Counted from the stretch's first letter, positions 12,205-24,160 are shown. The stretch is 64,000 nucleotides of DNA from Ajuga chamaepitys (GCA_958295605.1 OY282506.1:5411501-5475500), one strand, 5' to 3'. Program-made: numbers and translations. The notes: generated from the letters alone by a model not told the origin.

Positions 12205-13044
12205 ATGCTACTTTCTTCTTTTAATAATTCATCTAAATTTAATTTACATGATAATATCTCTGCTGACCCAATTCCTTTAGAAAGTTCTAGTACATTTTAT
12301 ATAATGCAGGACAAACCCGAGGAAGAAAGAGAGAAAACGGGGGTCATGAAAGATTTTTCGATTATGAGTGTCATGAAAGCTGATTGTGAGCCAAAGGACT
12401 CAAAGATGATGTACGCTGAGAAAGAGGCAGCAATGAAGAAAGACACGAGTCTCCACAAGAACACAAATACTTGTATAAGAAGGGCTACCAAAAAGAAAGA
12501 TCCAGGAAGTTTTTCCATAACATGTTCTATTGGTAGTCAAGTGTTCAAAAATGTGTTGTGTGATTTAGGATCAAGTGTCAACTTAATGCCTCTTAAAATG
12601 TATGCACAATTAGGACTAGGGGTAGTCAAGCAAGCCTTTACTACTATGCACTTGGCGGATGGATCAATACTAATGCCCTTGGGAGTAGTACAAGACGTGC
12701 TTATTCGAGTTGAAATTTTTGAATTCCCTAGTGATTTTCTAATTGTTAACATGCAAGGAAATATAGATGTTCCGTTTATTTTAGGTCGACCATTCCTGGC
12801 AACAAGTCAAGCGGCGATTGATATGTCTAAAGGAAAGTTGACATTTCGTATTGAAAACGAAGTAATCACATTTCCCATTTATAATAGGGCGAGCCTAAAA
12901 GAAAAGAACAATTGTTGTGTCGTTTATACTACTGTGAAGAGTCCAAACTTGCTAAATAAAATTTTAACTAGTCCACGGGCAAGTAAAGTAGTTGGTTGGG
13001 CTTCGGTTAGTAAAGAAACGGGGGTCGTCGGGCTGAAGACGTAA
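12205..13044 (+). CDS. E1 retropepsin-type aspartic protease region (open frame, 279 codons)
   Basis: The longest intact frame of the element. After a Lys/Glu-rich linker (about residues 1-95) comes the protease: DPGSFSITCSIGSQVF, active-site-like CDLGSSVNLMPLKMY (D-L-G-S instead of D-S/T-G), VQDVLIRVEIFEFPSDF, and the flap/second half VPFILGRPFLATSQAAIDM. The D-L-G variant is usual in Athila/Tat elements. The frame ends at TAA (13042-13044), where RT would normally begin, and is followed by GCGCTTGTCGGGAGGCAACC, a sequence that in Athila elements typically follows pol. The pol deletion therefore looks clean. The initiator ATG is not meaningful; this domain is normally part of a gag-pol polyprotein. 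Confidence 0.85.
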   Translation: MLLSSFNNSSKFNLHDNISADPIPLESSSTFYIMQDKPEEEREKTGVMKDFSIMSVMKADCEPKDSKMMYAEKEAAMKKDTSLHKNTNTCIRRATKKKDPGSFSITCSIGSQVFKNVLCDLGSSVNLMPLKMYAQLGLGVVKQAFTTMHLADGSILMPLGVVQDVLIRVEIFEFPSDFLIVNMQGNIDVPFILGRPFLATSQAAIDMSKGKLTFRIENEVITFPIYNRASLKEKNNCCVVYTTVKSPNLLNKILTSPRASKVVGWASVSKETGVVGLKT

Positions 13045-14310
13045 AATTTAGCGCTTGTCGGGAGGCAACCCGATGTTTACTGTTTTTTGTAATTTTTGTT
13101 ATTTTTATTTATTTTTATGCTATTACGCGTGTTTTTAGCATTTTGATATTTTAGGAACCAACATGGACGAGCGTAGCAAGAAACAGGGGTCAAAAGATGA
13201 AGAAAATCGAGCTAGGCCAAGGTAGAGGAGTCGCGACCGCGAGGTATACCTCTTGCGGTCATGAAAAAAATGGCGTAATAAAGAAAACATTTTGTTGAAG
13301 CGTCGCGACCGCAACAGAAATGACTCAGAACTCACAAATCTAAGTTCAACATAACGTGACTGCGATACCTATCTTGCATGGTCGCAACAACGCCCAACAG
13401 TTTAAAAAGGGGAAGAACTCAGGTTTTACCATTCTTTCCCTCTCTCATTTCTTCTACGCGAAAAACACACACACTCACACACCTCACAAATTCTTGCTAA
13501 AAATACCCACAAATCACTCTCAAACACTCACACGAAAATTTAATACTTGCACCACCAATTTCGGAATTGAACGACCGATTGGACGAACCTAGGGCACCTC
13601 CAAATTCAATTTTTTGACTAAATTCATCCAGTAAGTGAAGCTAACCTGAGCTTTTAATTGTTCTTATCTATTGACTATGTTTATTTATCATCGAACTTAG
13701 TTGAAATTTCGAATTTGATGAAGTATTGGTTCATAATTGATTGGTATTGGCACTTGTAGTGCATATTGGTTAATGAAATCCAATGAGTCGTATAATGTAG
13801 ATAGTGTCGGTGTTCTTCGAAGCTAAATATGCGTTGTTGTTTGTGTTTGGATTGATTGAATAGCAACACTACGCAATTTAACATGCTTTGGTCATTGAGG
13901 AATTTCATCAAACATGTTGTGTGAGCAGGTTGAATGTAGCTTAAATTTGATTTTCTGATATTCTTATTCCTGATAAGTGTAATAAGATGATTATTGACTT
14001 TCATATTGCTTGTTAAATGTTCATATGATTCGCCTTACACGATAGTTTGATCATATTAAACTATATGCATAGTCTAGGGGGTGAAAATTGAGTTAACAAT
14101 GCTACATGTTGCTTAAAGGGAGTTTATGTTGTGTAAAAATGAATGAACTACACTTTGACATCTAAAGTTTTCTTTGAGCTTCATTATAAATGTGTGTGAT
14201 CACATCTATTGTTTAAGAAATGATATTTTATGTCTAAATTAGTTATTGATTTGTATGCATTGTTGGTTATTGAGAAAAGAATTGTGTTGTGTGTGTACAG
14301 GTTCACTAAA
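13045..14310 (+). other. E1 non-coding spacer between protease and third ORF
   Basis: No RT, RNase H or integrase motif in any frame. It contains GC-rich stretches near 13215-13400 with repeated TCGCGACCGCGA-like words, resembling those in the LTRs. It ends in a good splice-acceptor-like sequence (TGTGTGTACAG, about 14290-14300) ten bases before the ATG of the third ORF. Confidence 0.7.
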
Positions 14311-15720
14311 ATGGCACCCAAAAAGGCCAGTTTCAGCCGTAGTAAAGGCAAACAACCTATGATGGAAGAGACAGCAGCAGCGAACCCGACTGAGAGCTGC
14401 CTTTGTACGAGTTCACATTGGAGAGGGACGAGCATAAGACTAGATTTGAGCAGCATTGCCAACGCACGATTGTTGCAACACGGTTCAGCAGTGACGAATT
14501 AACTCCTGCGATGGACATTCATGACAATGTCAGAGCCTTGCTGATCGCAGGGGGCTTGCTCAAATTCATGCAAGTAGAGCTCACATACAAGAGACTCACA
14601 CTAGAGTTTCTGATTACATTTTCCATCAGAGAAGCTAGTGCCTTGGACTCTCGTCGACTAGATGGTATCACTTTCCAGCTGATGGGCAAACAACCCACAT
14701 TGACATATGCCCAGATGGATCGGATATATGGCTTCCCCAAGGCAGCCAGAGAAGACCCACCAAAATTTTTCAATGTTCAAGAATTTATGGGTATACTGAC
14801 AGTCGCTCCACCCCTTGTGGAACCGCAGAGATATGTGTCAAATGCTGCTAAAGCCTCATGGATCCGCAACCCGGTGGTCCAATATCTACAGAAAATTTTA
14901 GCCCACACTCTATTTGCACGAAGAGAAATAGGGGCGATGAGACAAGCTGAACTTCAGATGATATGGAACATGTTCCATGAATATAAAGTAGACATTGCCC
15001 AAATACTGTCGGAACATTTTGAGAATGTTATCCGGAAGTAGAACAATAAGATTATGATCGGGGGTGATCACACCTATTGCCGAGTTGTTTGATGATAGTG
15101 ACTTTAACGATATGATACGGGTAAAAGGTAAGGTCTAATTCACATGGGAATTGTTAGAAAGTATGTAAGTTGTGGTTTTGGGAGAAGACGGGACAATCCC
15201 TTATGTTTATCAAAACGTGGGACCCTACCTTCGACTTTCTTTCGAGAAGGGTATAGCCGTGATGAGCATGAAACATACCGAGAACCTATCCTTGGATGGT
15301 GAAGACCACATTGAGCGTTCTCAAATGTCGGATTCCGATGTATTCCGGTCAAGGCAAGTCGTCGAAGGCAGCAGAGCCCTGAGATAATCCAAGAAGAAAC
15401 GGGTCGCAATAGTTTTTGTATCCGCGTCCGAGCAGACTGAGGATGTGAAAGGGCGCATCACATCTCTCCAGGATGATGTACATGTTTGTAATGATACGGT
15501 GCAATCACTTTGCACCACTATGGATAGACATCGCACGAAAATCCGAGGGGCAATTCAAATGATTAGTTCTGAGATGCATGACCAGCGAGCAATTTCGAAT
15601 ACACTTCTTGAAAAGAGCAACGAAGAAAAGGCATGGAGACAGCAGCAACGAACTCAGTGGGAGGCATTGGCTCAATTTTGGAGTCAACATGGTTTCCAAC
15701 CACCTCCACCACCAAAATGA
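14311..15720 (+). pseudogene. E1 third ORF (Athila env-position protein), broken
   Basis: Begins MAPKKASFSRSKGKQPMMEE (14311). A frameshift near 14395 moves it to the frame EFTLERDEHKTRFEQHCQRT, which stays open to a TAG at 15039. Text resumes at 15445-15720 with a coiled-coil-like stretch ending in NEEKAWRQQQRTQWEALAQF and a PPPPPK tail. The LTYAQMDRIYGFP block and Lys-rich start are typical of the ORF found downstream of pol in Athila and Calypso elements. It is sometimes called env-like, but its function is unestablished. No signal peptide or strong membrane segment is visible in the readable parts. A related, more decayed copy lies on the minus strand at 21590-22380. Confidence 0.72.
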
Positions 15721-17481
15721 TTGTAACTTAGCACCAAGGCGTACCGCTCTTTTCCCTCCAAACATTGGCTTTTAGCCAAGTTTGGGGTAGGGGGTGTATC
15801 GTGGAACGTCTTGGCCTCTATTTATATTTTGTTGCTATTTTTGCTCTTTTACTTCTTATTATTTGTTTGTTTTTGCTCATTTTCTTCTTATTGCTTAGTC
15901 GTTTGATTTGTTGTAGGTTGTTGTACTGGTTTATTTGGTGGGTTGATTGTGGGTCTGTGTGGCCACTTGCTTATTCTTGTTGCTTTACATGGAGTATTAG
16001 GTCTGTGTGCCCATTTGTTTGTGTCTTTTCGGAGTTGTTGGGTCTGTGAGCCCATTTGTGTTATTTATATGCCATGTTGGGTCGTAAGAGTCTTTAGTTT
16101 AATTATTTTGTTTTAAGTGTCTTAGTAGTTTAATTTTAGAATTTATGTTTTTAATTGTTAAGAATAGTTTATAAGAATGAGATCAACCCGAGGAGTAGTG
16201 GTAATACGTGATATAAAAAGAAAGAAAAAAATAGGGAAAGATGGATGCTGTAAGGTTAATGATGAAAAGATTTTGGAATTTGTTGCAAAATTAGCACATA
16301 ATAGAGCATGAGAGGTGATTTCAGAAGAAATTGAGCTTGAACTTAGAATATTTGATCAAAATTAACCTTGTGAGAATTTGAGCCTAATTGTATTACTATT
16401 TTCAGAGTAATATGATTTCTTTCGGTGTGGATGTTGATTGAATATGTGTATTAGTCTCTAGAACTTGCCTTGAGTCGTTACTAAGAATGTGTCAAGTATG
16501 TGTTGTGATTTAGGAAATGATCTTAGGCAGTTTTTGCTTTAAGCCTATTGTTGAGCCATGAAAAGGTTGCCCTTTTGCACCAAAAGTTCATAATTTATCC
16601 CTAGTTAGCCAATTTGAGCTTAAAAGCCTATTATTTCATAGCCCTATATTACAAGGTAAAAACCTTTCGATGTAAGTCTTTGGCCCTAGTTGGACTAATT
16701 GAGTAAAGAGGGAGGAGGAATGGAAGGTAGTTGGGTAAAAATTCTGGGAAGAAACAAGAAAACTAGTGGATATTCAAAAGATGAAGGGAACAATAAAAAT
16801 GATAAGTGAAAAGCAAGGAAGAATAACCTCTTCTAATTGAAAAAGAAAACGTGGAAAAAGGAAAAAAAAAAAAAAAAAAGAAGAAGTTTTGCATATACGT
16901 TTAGTACTTTTTAGAAGATGCTAGAAAATAAAGTGGTTAAATTGTTTGAGCTAACTAGAACAGTCGGGTAGTCCCAAGATGTGGTACCCTAATAGTTGAA
17001 AAACACTTAAGTTGTAATGATTGGGGAAGGTGAAGAAGTCATTTCTTTCGGGATGATTTGCTGAAATTTGAAGAGTGAGGTTGAGGGATTGTATTAAGGG
17101 GTAGTCGGGTTAGGAATAACTTGATTAGTCCAAAAGTAGTCACTTTTATCCAAATATATCCCACCTTACCTGGTGAGAATATGGTAGACTTTGCATATAG
17201 TTCAATTTGAGTGGAAATATGCTTTATCCTAAACACGTGAGAGATGAGTGAAACACTTACCTGGTGAGGATTGAATGATTCAAAAGTTCAAAGTCTCGAA
17301 AGTAGTTGATTTTTTCAGTATCGCATATGCTCAATTGTATTATGTTGCGTAGCTTTTTGAAGAAAAACCAGTCTGAAACTGAACTCATCATCCAATCGCC
17401 CTAAATCATTGCATAATAGCTTGTATTTTTGTCTTTTGTTTTGTTTTTCAGGACTAATAATAGTTTAAGTTTGGGGGATTT
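15721..17481 (+). other. E1 3' untranslated region with polypurine tract
   Basis: Non-coding 1.76 kb. It starts with a block reading AGTTTGGGGTAGGGGGTG (about 15780) that also occurs after the minus-strand third ORF of E3 (about 21530). It includes a poly-A/AAG run (about 16860-16885). It ends with the polypurine tract AAGTTTGGGGGATTTT at 17466-17481, which abuts the 3' LTR. Confidence 0.75.
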
Positions 17482-18804
17482 TGATACACGTTAATTATGC
17501 ATGTATTTAGATCGATTTAGGATTATATTTGATAACATTTACATGCATATTTGTTCGAGAGTTATGTAGATTTGTTATACATGGACCATTTAATGTGTTT
17601 GACTTTTATTAAGGTATTTTGAGCATTTCAGGGTTAAAAGTTGTGGTTTACGACTATCAGACGAAGGAACAAGTAAAAAGAGAAAAAGAACCGACATGAA
17701 CCAGCCTGAATCGGTCCAGAGTGAACCGTCGCAATTGCGACACACAAGCTTCGCGGCCGCTGCAAAACGTTCGATTTTAAAGTTTTCAGCACAAAGCAAG
17801 GACCGCGAGGGATGCCTTGCGCAGTCGCGACAAAAAGGGCGTCAATGCTGAATTCCAGAATGTTGGACGCGACCACGCCATAGCCTAACTCAGTCGCGCC
17901 AGAAGTCCTTTCTAAAGCAAATCCGGATTTTTGATGGGATTCTTATCCTAATCGCTTAAGGATTTCGACCCCAACTTATAAATAGAGGCTCAGCTCGAGT
18001 TTTCAAGGGAGATTAGACATAGTACCATCTCATACTTTTTACATTGAAGTAGAAAACATGAGAACGAGAAGATGAAGATCGACGAGCCGACTATCGGGTT
18101 TAATTATTTTGTGTTTATTTTCAAGTTCTTGACAATATTTTCCTTGAATTCTTGTTTATATTTGTTAGCAGACATGAGTCCTTAGATTAGAAAGTAGAGT
18201 TTTACAACATTGTTGAGTTTATTGCTTAATTAATAGACTCCAGTTGTTTTTATCTATCTATGTGTTTGGTTTAACCTTTATAATTGAATTTAATCTGGCT
18301 ACTTAGGTTTAATTGCTTGTTTAATAGCTCCTCTCCGTGAGAAGGGAATTTTTAATAGACGACAACACATAGCGCGATTGTCTATGATCGTGTAGGCAAA
18401 GGTTAAGGGGTTGTTAGGAGTTGTTAAGATTAATTGACTCGAGAGAGTAATTATCTTAATCAATCTACGACTTAGTCACTTCGAGAGAAGTGTTAGGTTA
18501 ATTAAGTGTCACCTAATAGATAATAAACTGGTTTAAAAGTTTATAAATTAGTGATTAATCATTATTAGCGTAATTCCTGAAATATAAATCCTAGGGAATC
18601 AGTTTTATTCAGTAATTTAGTTTATTCATACATGCAAGTTAGTTTAATAAAATCATTCACCAATTCTAGTGTCTAGTTAGGATAACTAGACAATTAGGGT
18701 ATCAAACTGCATTAATCTGTTCTCTGTGGATCGATCTTGACTTCTGCTATTTACATCTACAGTCGTATACTTGCGGTAATTAAGGATTAGAAATAGGTCT
18801 GTCT
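17482..18804 (+). repeat. E1 3' LTR (1323 bp)
   Basis: Direct repeat of 8876-10221, starting TGATACACG and ending GTCTGTCT, followed by the TSD copy GTATG. Its last bases differ from the expected CA (CT here). A deletion around 18180 removes about 17-20 bp present in the 5' copy (TAGCTAAACTACTCGTATCC region). Confidence 0.9.
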
Positions 18805-19857
18805 GTATGCCTATTAACAATTCCTTTTTCCTGAAGTGAAATTTCTATGCAAATAGAATGACTAAATTGGCCAGATTAAGCAACTCATAAAATAAGAACA
18901 AAGCATATAAATAAAACATAAACTGGAGTCTAGAATTAAAGATAAAATCAAACCATAATTGTTCACAAAATCTATTTTCTAACCCTAGAACACAATCTAC
19001 ATTTAACTACTCATAATCAAACTCAAAATAGAACTACATTCATAGACAAGTATATTTGAATAATTAACTAAAGAAAAGGAATAGAAAAACCTGAATCTTG
19101 TCTCCAATCTTCGTCTTGTCACATCCTTGGTCTTCGATCTCGCTTCTAAGCTCTTTTTCAATGAATTTGATCCCTTCTTTGATGTCTATAGCCTTGGGGT
19201 ATTTGTAGGAGTACATATCTAGGATAAAGAGAAAGAGAGGGGGGAGAGAGAGAGAGAGTCTAATCGGAATAGATAATTTTTTAAAAGACTCGTTCTTGGG
19301 CTTGTGGGCCAAGTATTGGGCCAACACTACATTGATTTTCCAACTTCAAAGTTATTTTTGAGGGTCTTCCGGTCATTTTCGGGTTTTTCCTCTTTCTTGG
19401 AAATTGTAGCCCTTTGAATCAAATTCACAACCCCACCAATTTCACCTCAATCGGAGTTGTAGATCTCAAGATATGGCCAAAATACTAGAGGTGTGTCAAG
19501 CTGACAGAAAACTTCACTTTCGGAAAGCTTTTCGTCGCGACCGCGATAGTTGGCCAGTATGTTTTCCATGTTCTAGGCCACTTTTTGATGTGGCCGCAAC
19601 CATATATACTGTCGTGATCGATCCTTTTGTTCTTTTAACTCTCTTTTTGTCCCTTTTTTTTTTACCCTATTTGACTTGTTTCTTCTCCGAACTTCGTCCA
19701 AATGGAATAAAATCACCTAATTAACTCTAAAACAAGTCAAAACATGTCAAATGGCCCAATATAATATATATAAATAATTATTGGCCTAATGTACATGTAA
19801 ATGTCATAAAATATATACCTAAATCGACCTAAATACATGCATAAATAACATGTATCA
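18805..19857 (-). repeat. E2 5' LTR, outer part
   Basis: On the minus strand it starts TGATACATG at 19857 and is homologous to the first few hundred bases of the E1 LTR (ATGCATGTATTTAGGTCGAT). It includes a GTCGCGACCGCGA word near 19533-19545. It continues, after removal of E1, into 8352-8875. A GA microsatellite lies near 19241-19258. Confidence 0.8.
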
Positions 19858-21022
19858 GATAGAAGGTCCCATCCTGCTAGATCACTTTTGTGCAATCCAA
19901 CTGTCTCAGTTTGAAGAAGAAAAGGAGTCAATCCAGAAGTTGTCATCCGACCGGATCACTTTATTGCAATCCGGCTAGATCTAATAAAGAGTTTTGAAGA
20001 GCTGGGTCACTCCAGCCTGACCGAATGACTTTAGGCAATCCAGCCAGATCACTTCATGGACCTACGTGGAATTTTGTGTTTAGCTCTATTCCGGCCTGTT
20101 TTCATCCCTAATCACCCCAAATCTATGAATAGGGTTCTCTAGGTCTGAACTTTATCATTTTTTATCACATTGGAGGCTTGAAAACTTGGAGTAGAGAGCA
20201 AAAAACAAGAAGCGAAGAAGATTAAGAGTCCGAGCCAATTCTGAGTTTTATCGTTCATTATTTATTTTGATTGCTTGTCATGACGTTTGTCTATGAACAT
20301 AAGATGGATATTATTTTGGGCATGAGTAGCTAAACTCCTTTATATTCTAGGGCTAGAAAGTAAGTTGCGATTGACTATGTTGTGATAATCCGTTTATCTA
20401 GACCCCGTTCTATGTTCTTATCTTATATGCTCCTGCTTATTTTATTAGTTTTTCAATCCAACCAATTGTTGAATTCTACTTGCTTAATTTGATGTCCAAG
20501 AAGGGAAGGTTATTAATAGGCATACGACATATAGCATATATATATCAATATTGTCCGAGATGAGTGACGTATTTATGCAGGCACCGATCTTAGGATCCCT
20601 TAGGAGTTATGTATATGATAGTTAGCCCGAGAGGGTAATTATTCATATATAATCTACATGTTAGCATCGTCCGATAGGAGGGTTAATTGTAGCAGCGACC
20701 GCCTAATCAGAACTCAAAATCGGTCTAAAGGTCTAGAATATTAGGATATTAATCGAACCCTAGGATATGTTTTTATTATCTGATTTATTCTCTCGTGATC
20801 ATTGTTTTCTATTTTCAAGTGTTTTTAGCACTAGTTTCATAAAATTATTTTAATTAATTAAACCAATCACCTTAATCGAGAGTCTAGATAGAGTTGAACT
20901 ATTACAATTAAGGTATTAAATTAACAAAGGATTAATGTCCTTGTGGGATCGACCTAGCTCACTAGTAGTTACAGTTGCACCATGCACTTGCGGTCATAAT
21001 AGGGCTTAGAAATTTTGTGTCA
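19858..21022 (+). repeat. Truncated Athila-type LTR (E4), plus orientation
   Basis: The right half follows E1 LTR landmarks in order: GAGTAGAGAGC..AAGAAG, 'catgagtagctaaactcctt', 'gggatcgacct', 'cacttgcggtcataat', and an end at TTTTGTGTCA (21022). The left, TG-bearing end is missing: the sequence is cut by the start of the E2 LTR at 19857. To the right lies minus-strand third-ORF/3'UTR sequence of E3, so this LTR probably inserted into E3. No primer site follows 21022, so this is a solo or 3' LTR. Confidence 0.65.
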
Positions 21023-22380
21023 TGGCTAACTAGAGACAATTTTATACAAAGGGTAGGAAAAACATTTAAGGCTCATACAAGCTAAAAACAAAGGACTGCC
21101 TAAAATCATTTCCAATGCTCGCATATATACCTAGTATTTTCAAGAAGATCCTAGAGATACAATAATACATGACCAACAAACTACACTTGAAAAGAGCAAT
21201 TTGTAAACTCTAAAAAATGTTTAGGTTCAGTTTAGTTTAGTTTAGTTTAGTTTAGTTTAGTTTTGTTTTCAGAAAAGCAACTCATCATGGACGAGTCATC
21301 AATTCAACTATCAGTCTAAATTCAAAACACATCATTTCAAACATTACGACTAATGTAAACATGTAAATAAAACTTAATTAATCTAAAAAACTAAGTGTTT
21401 AAACAACTTAAACTACCCAAGCACATCATTTTCAACAAAATAAACTAGTAATAAACCTAAATAATAAAAAACTCAACAAAAATGTAAAATACGAAGTAGC
21501 CAAGATGTCTCACTCTACCCCTCCCCCAAACTTGTTCTAGAAAAAGTTTGTGTGAAAAAAGTGGTACACCTTGTTGACACTTACAGACGATAGACACTAG
21601 TATGGGAGTGTGGTGGAAATAGATTGCAACCTATGTTCCTATATCAGCCGCTACTGCTCCTCCAATAATTGTTGCCGTTGTTCCATCAACATATTTTGTT
21701 AGGCCATAACCTCCCACTAATAATCCACCAAGGTTATCATGCAACTATCATTGATTCGAAGCGGGTGTCATAAACTTGAAACCTTTTCGAAAAGGCTTTA
21801 ATCGTATGATCAAATGCAGTGAATCGAGCATCTATCTATGCTTGATACTCTTCGAACCTTTGTCCTATCTCAACATGCCCCGTAGGCTGCAACAACATGT
21901 CGAGCTCCTATGTCCTCTCTTTCCACCATTTCTTCTTCTCCTCTCTGTTATTTCACTTTTTCCTAGCCTTGCACACGCCGGAATTGGGCTTGATATATCT
22001 GGATCTCATTCTAGTTGGATCTTGCAAGACAACTCGATGTGCTTTGTTATATAACGTCCAATTTTGTTTATTCCCTTACCCATCGACTGTAGTAATGTGA
22101 GCGTTACGCAATACCATGAAACATCCCATATTTCGAAGCACACTTGCTTTATGGAGTTCTTATCCCACTTTACTATCCTCATACTCTCAAGATCATTCTA
22201 TGTAATCAACTTTGACCTGGCCACCAGTGTAATATCTTCTAACTCTATGCCAACAACGGGAACGACTGGTGTTAGGAAATTTATCTATAGTTTCATGATG
22301 ATAAAACCATGTTGCAAGGTAGTAACTAGTGCCTCCATATACTCCATAATCTTTGTAATAAATAGGGCTAGTTCTTCTTA
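21023..22380 (-). pseudogene. Athila-type 3' internal fragment (E3): decayed third ORF plus 3'UTR
   Basis: Minus-strand text at about 21590-22380 reads in pieces (MEYMEALVTTLQHG, GIELEDITLVARSKLI, WDKNSIKQVCFEIWDVSWYC) with several stops. After it comes CAAGTTTGGGGGAGGGG (about 21523-21539), matching the post-ORF block of E1. Further on, 'ggaaatgattttaggcagt' and 'ctctagttagcca' match the E1 3'UTR at about 16513-16610. The fragment is interrupted at 21022/21023 by the E4 LTR. A (TTTAG)n run of about eight units at 21229-21265 is internal. Confidence 0.65.
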
Positions 22381-23520
22381 GGCAGAAGTCACAACAAGAG
22401 CTAAGATCATCAAGGATGCATACGACAAGGAGTCAGCAGTAAGAAGTAAGGAACTAAGGTTCTATAGAGCATGCAACAAGGAGCTTACGCTTTCATAGCG
22501 TACAACAATGTCTGTTGTAAGGAAGATCCAATTATTCGCAAACTAGGATCTTGCAGCAAGCACGCAACAATCATGTCAGCAGAGGTTTGAAGATAAAAAA
22601 ATCTAGCCAGTTGAGACAAGAAGTAATTCTTGTACTGAACGTTCAATTGCGTAGACATACGTGTCCTGACTAAAGGAAAAAACTCTACATCAGCTGACAT
22701 AAAGCCAAACCAACTATGACCTACTTTCTGCAAAAGGATAACAACGGCTAGAAAGCCATACGAAGAGCATTAAATTTTCAAGGGGAAACTTATTACTCTT
22801 CAACAATAACAAATCCCAACTTCTTACTCTTCAACAATCACGAATCCCAACTGCAGCAACAAGCTCAAGTTAAATCCAACTAGCTCTCACAAAGCTTTAT
22901 CTCGGTCATAATCCTTCTTATCAAGAAAGCTTTCCCGTATCTCAAACTACTATTCAAGTTTAGTGACAGCTTCCAGTCATTGAGGAGTCTTCGTTTAAAT
23001 CAGGGATTCAAAATAGACTAGCATTATCCTGAGAAACGTGTATGGTAGAGGAGTAGCCTTCCGAGGATAGACGAAAAGTACTTTAAGATGCCAAGTTGGA
23101 CTTGGACATCGGTGTAGCTAAGATTGTAATGTGTGAACAACCTAGTGAATTTTCTCTGTGCGAGGGAAGAGTGGACAAAGAAGGATTACCCCCACATTCG
23201 AACCACTATAAATTGTTGTTTATTTTCACTTTTTTATTATTGTTGCTGCATACTATATATTACTTGCTGCATCGCCTTTGAAAATGCATTTGCATATCCT
23301 GCTGTATAAAACTCTACATGAACATTGCTTACTATAAGAACCACAAGAACAGTCTGTTGTAAACTTACTGCTGTAACGGTACTTATTGCTTTAGCTTTGC
23401 TATAAGAACTAGTTTCCTATAGCAAGAAGCAACCCCTTGCTCTAAGTATTTTAAAAATAAAAATCTTTATATTTAGAGGTTTATTCACCCTACCCAAACC
23501 TCTTCCACTTGGGACCAATA
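22381..23520 (+). repeat. Probable copia LTR/5' region (fragment)
   Basis: Non-coding 1.1 kb directly upstream of a copia primer site, with no gene. Its position before the primer site and gag suggests an LTR, but I could not find a second copy or a clear TG start in this window. Confidence 0.4.
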
Positions 23521-24160
23521 AGTGGTATCGGCGTAATTGGTTTCACACACCAATCGTCTTTGGTAGCTTAACTAGGTCCATATGTTTTCAAACCATAAGG
23601 CATCTCTGCAAAAGTAAAAAAAATTTCTTCAAAAGCTACAAAAATGGAAACTTCTTCGTCTAAGGCTCCTATGTTTTCTTCTGAGGATTATGAGGACTGG
23701 CTATTAGATGCAACCATATCTTACATCCATGCATGATAAAATATGGACAATCTTTACTAAAGGTCCACCAGTAATCATGAAGAAAAACAATGTTGTAAGA
23801 GTGGAGAGCAAACAAGCACCTCCTCCCACGGTGGAGAAATCACGTCATGAATGGAATTGACAATAGAAACAGGTCGAATTTGGACAACCTTGCTAAGAAC
23901 GCTCTCTTTGCCATGTTCGACAAAGGAACCATTAGTAAAGTCAAGGCATGCAAAACTGCTAAGGACATTTGGGACTTGCTGGCAGAAATTTGTGTTGGCT
24001 CAGCTCTACTACATAAGAATAAGGTAGCTACAACAACCCTAAACTTTGAGCTCTTCAAAGAGAAATCTGGAGAAACTCTAAATGAAATAGATGTTAGATA
24101 CAGAACAATCTTCATGATTTGGTGTCTATTCGGAAAGACTACTCCCAACTGGAGATAAAA
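23521..24160 (+). pseudogene. Ty1/copia gag fragment with primer site
   Basis: AGTGGTATCGGCG at about 23521-23533 is a diverged initiator-tRNA-Met primer site (usual TGGTATCAGAGC). A gag start follows at 23644 (METSSSKAPMFSSEDYEDWL), with a stop within about 30 codons. A UBN2-type gag segment is open at 23847-24158 (KACKTAKDIWDLLAEICVGS, then KNKVATTTLNFELFKEKSGE). Homology ends shortly after 24160, so the element is 3'-truncated. Confidence 0.72.

Larger units (their letters stand above)
8876..18804 (+). mobile_element. Complete but pol-less Athila-type Ty3/gypsy retrotransposon (E1)
   Basis: Two direct LTRs (8876-10221 and 17482-18804) both start TGATAC and share about 1.3 kb. The element is flanked by the perfect 5-bp target duplication GTATG (8871-8875 and 18805-18809). 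Order: 5' LTR, tRNA-Asp primer site, gag, protease, third (env-position) ORF, long 3'UTR, polypurine tract, 3' LTR. Reverse transcriptase, RNase H and integrase are absent: only 1.27 kb of non-coding DNA separates the protease stop (13044) from the third ORF (14311). The LTRs differ by about a dozen substitutions in their first 145 bp, mostly G/A and C/T, plus a deletion near 18180, so the insertion is not recent. It sits inside the 5' LTR of E2. Mobility would have needed enzymes from an autonomous relative (inference). Confidence 0.9.

Noticed and set aside
15140..15775. Overlapping frames on both strands suggesting extra genes in E1
   Set aside because: Shadow frames of the third ORF of the Athila-type element; only the plus-strand pieces match the family.
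21229..21265. Telomere-like repeat
   Set aside because: The unit is TTTAG, not TTTAGGG; a short internal microsatellite in element E3.
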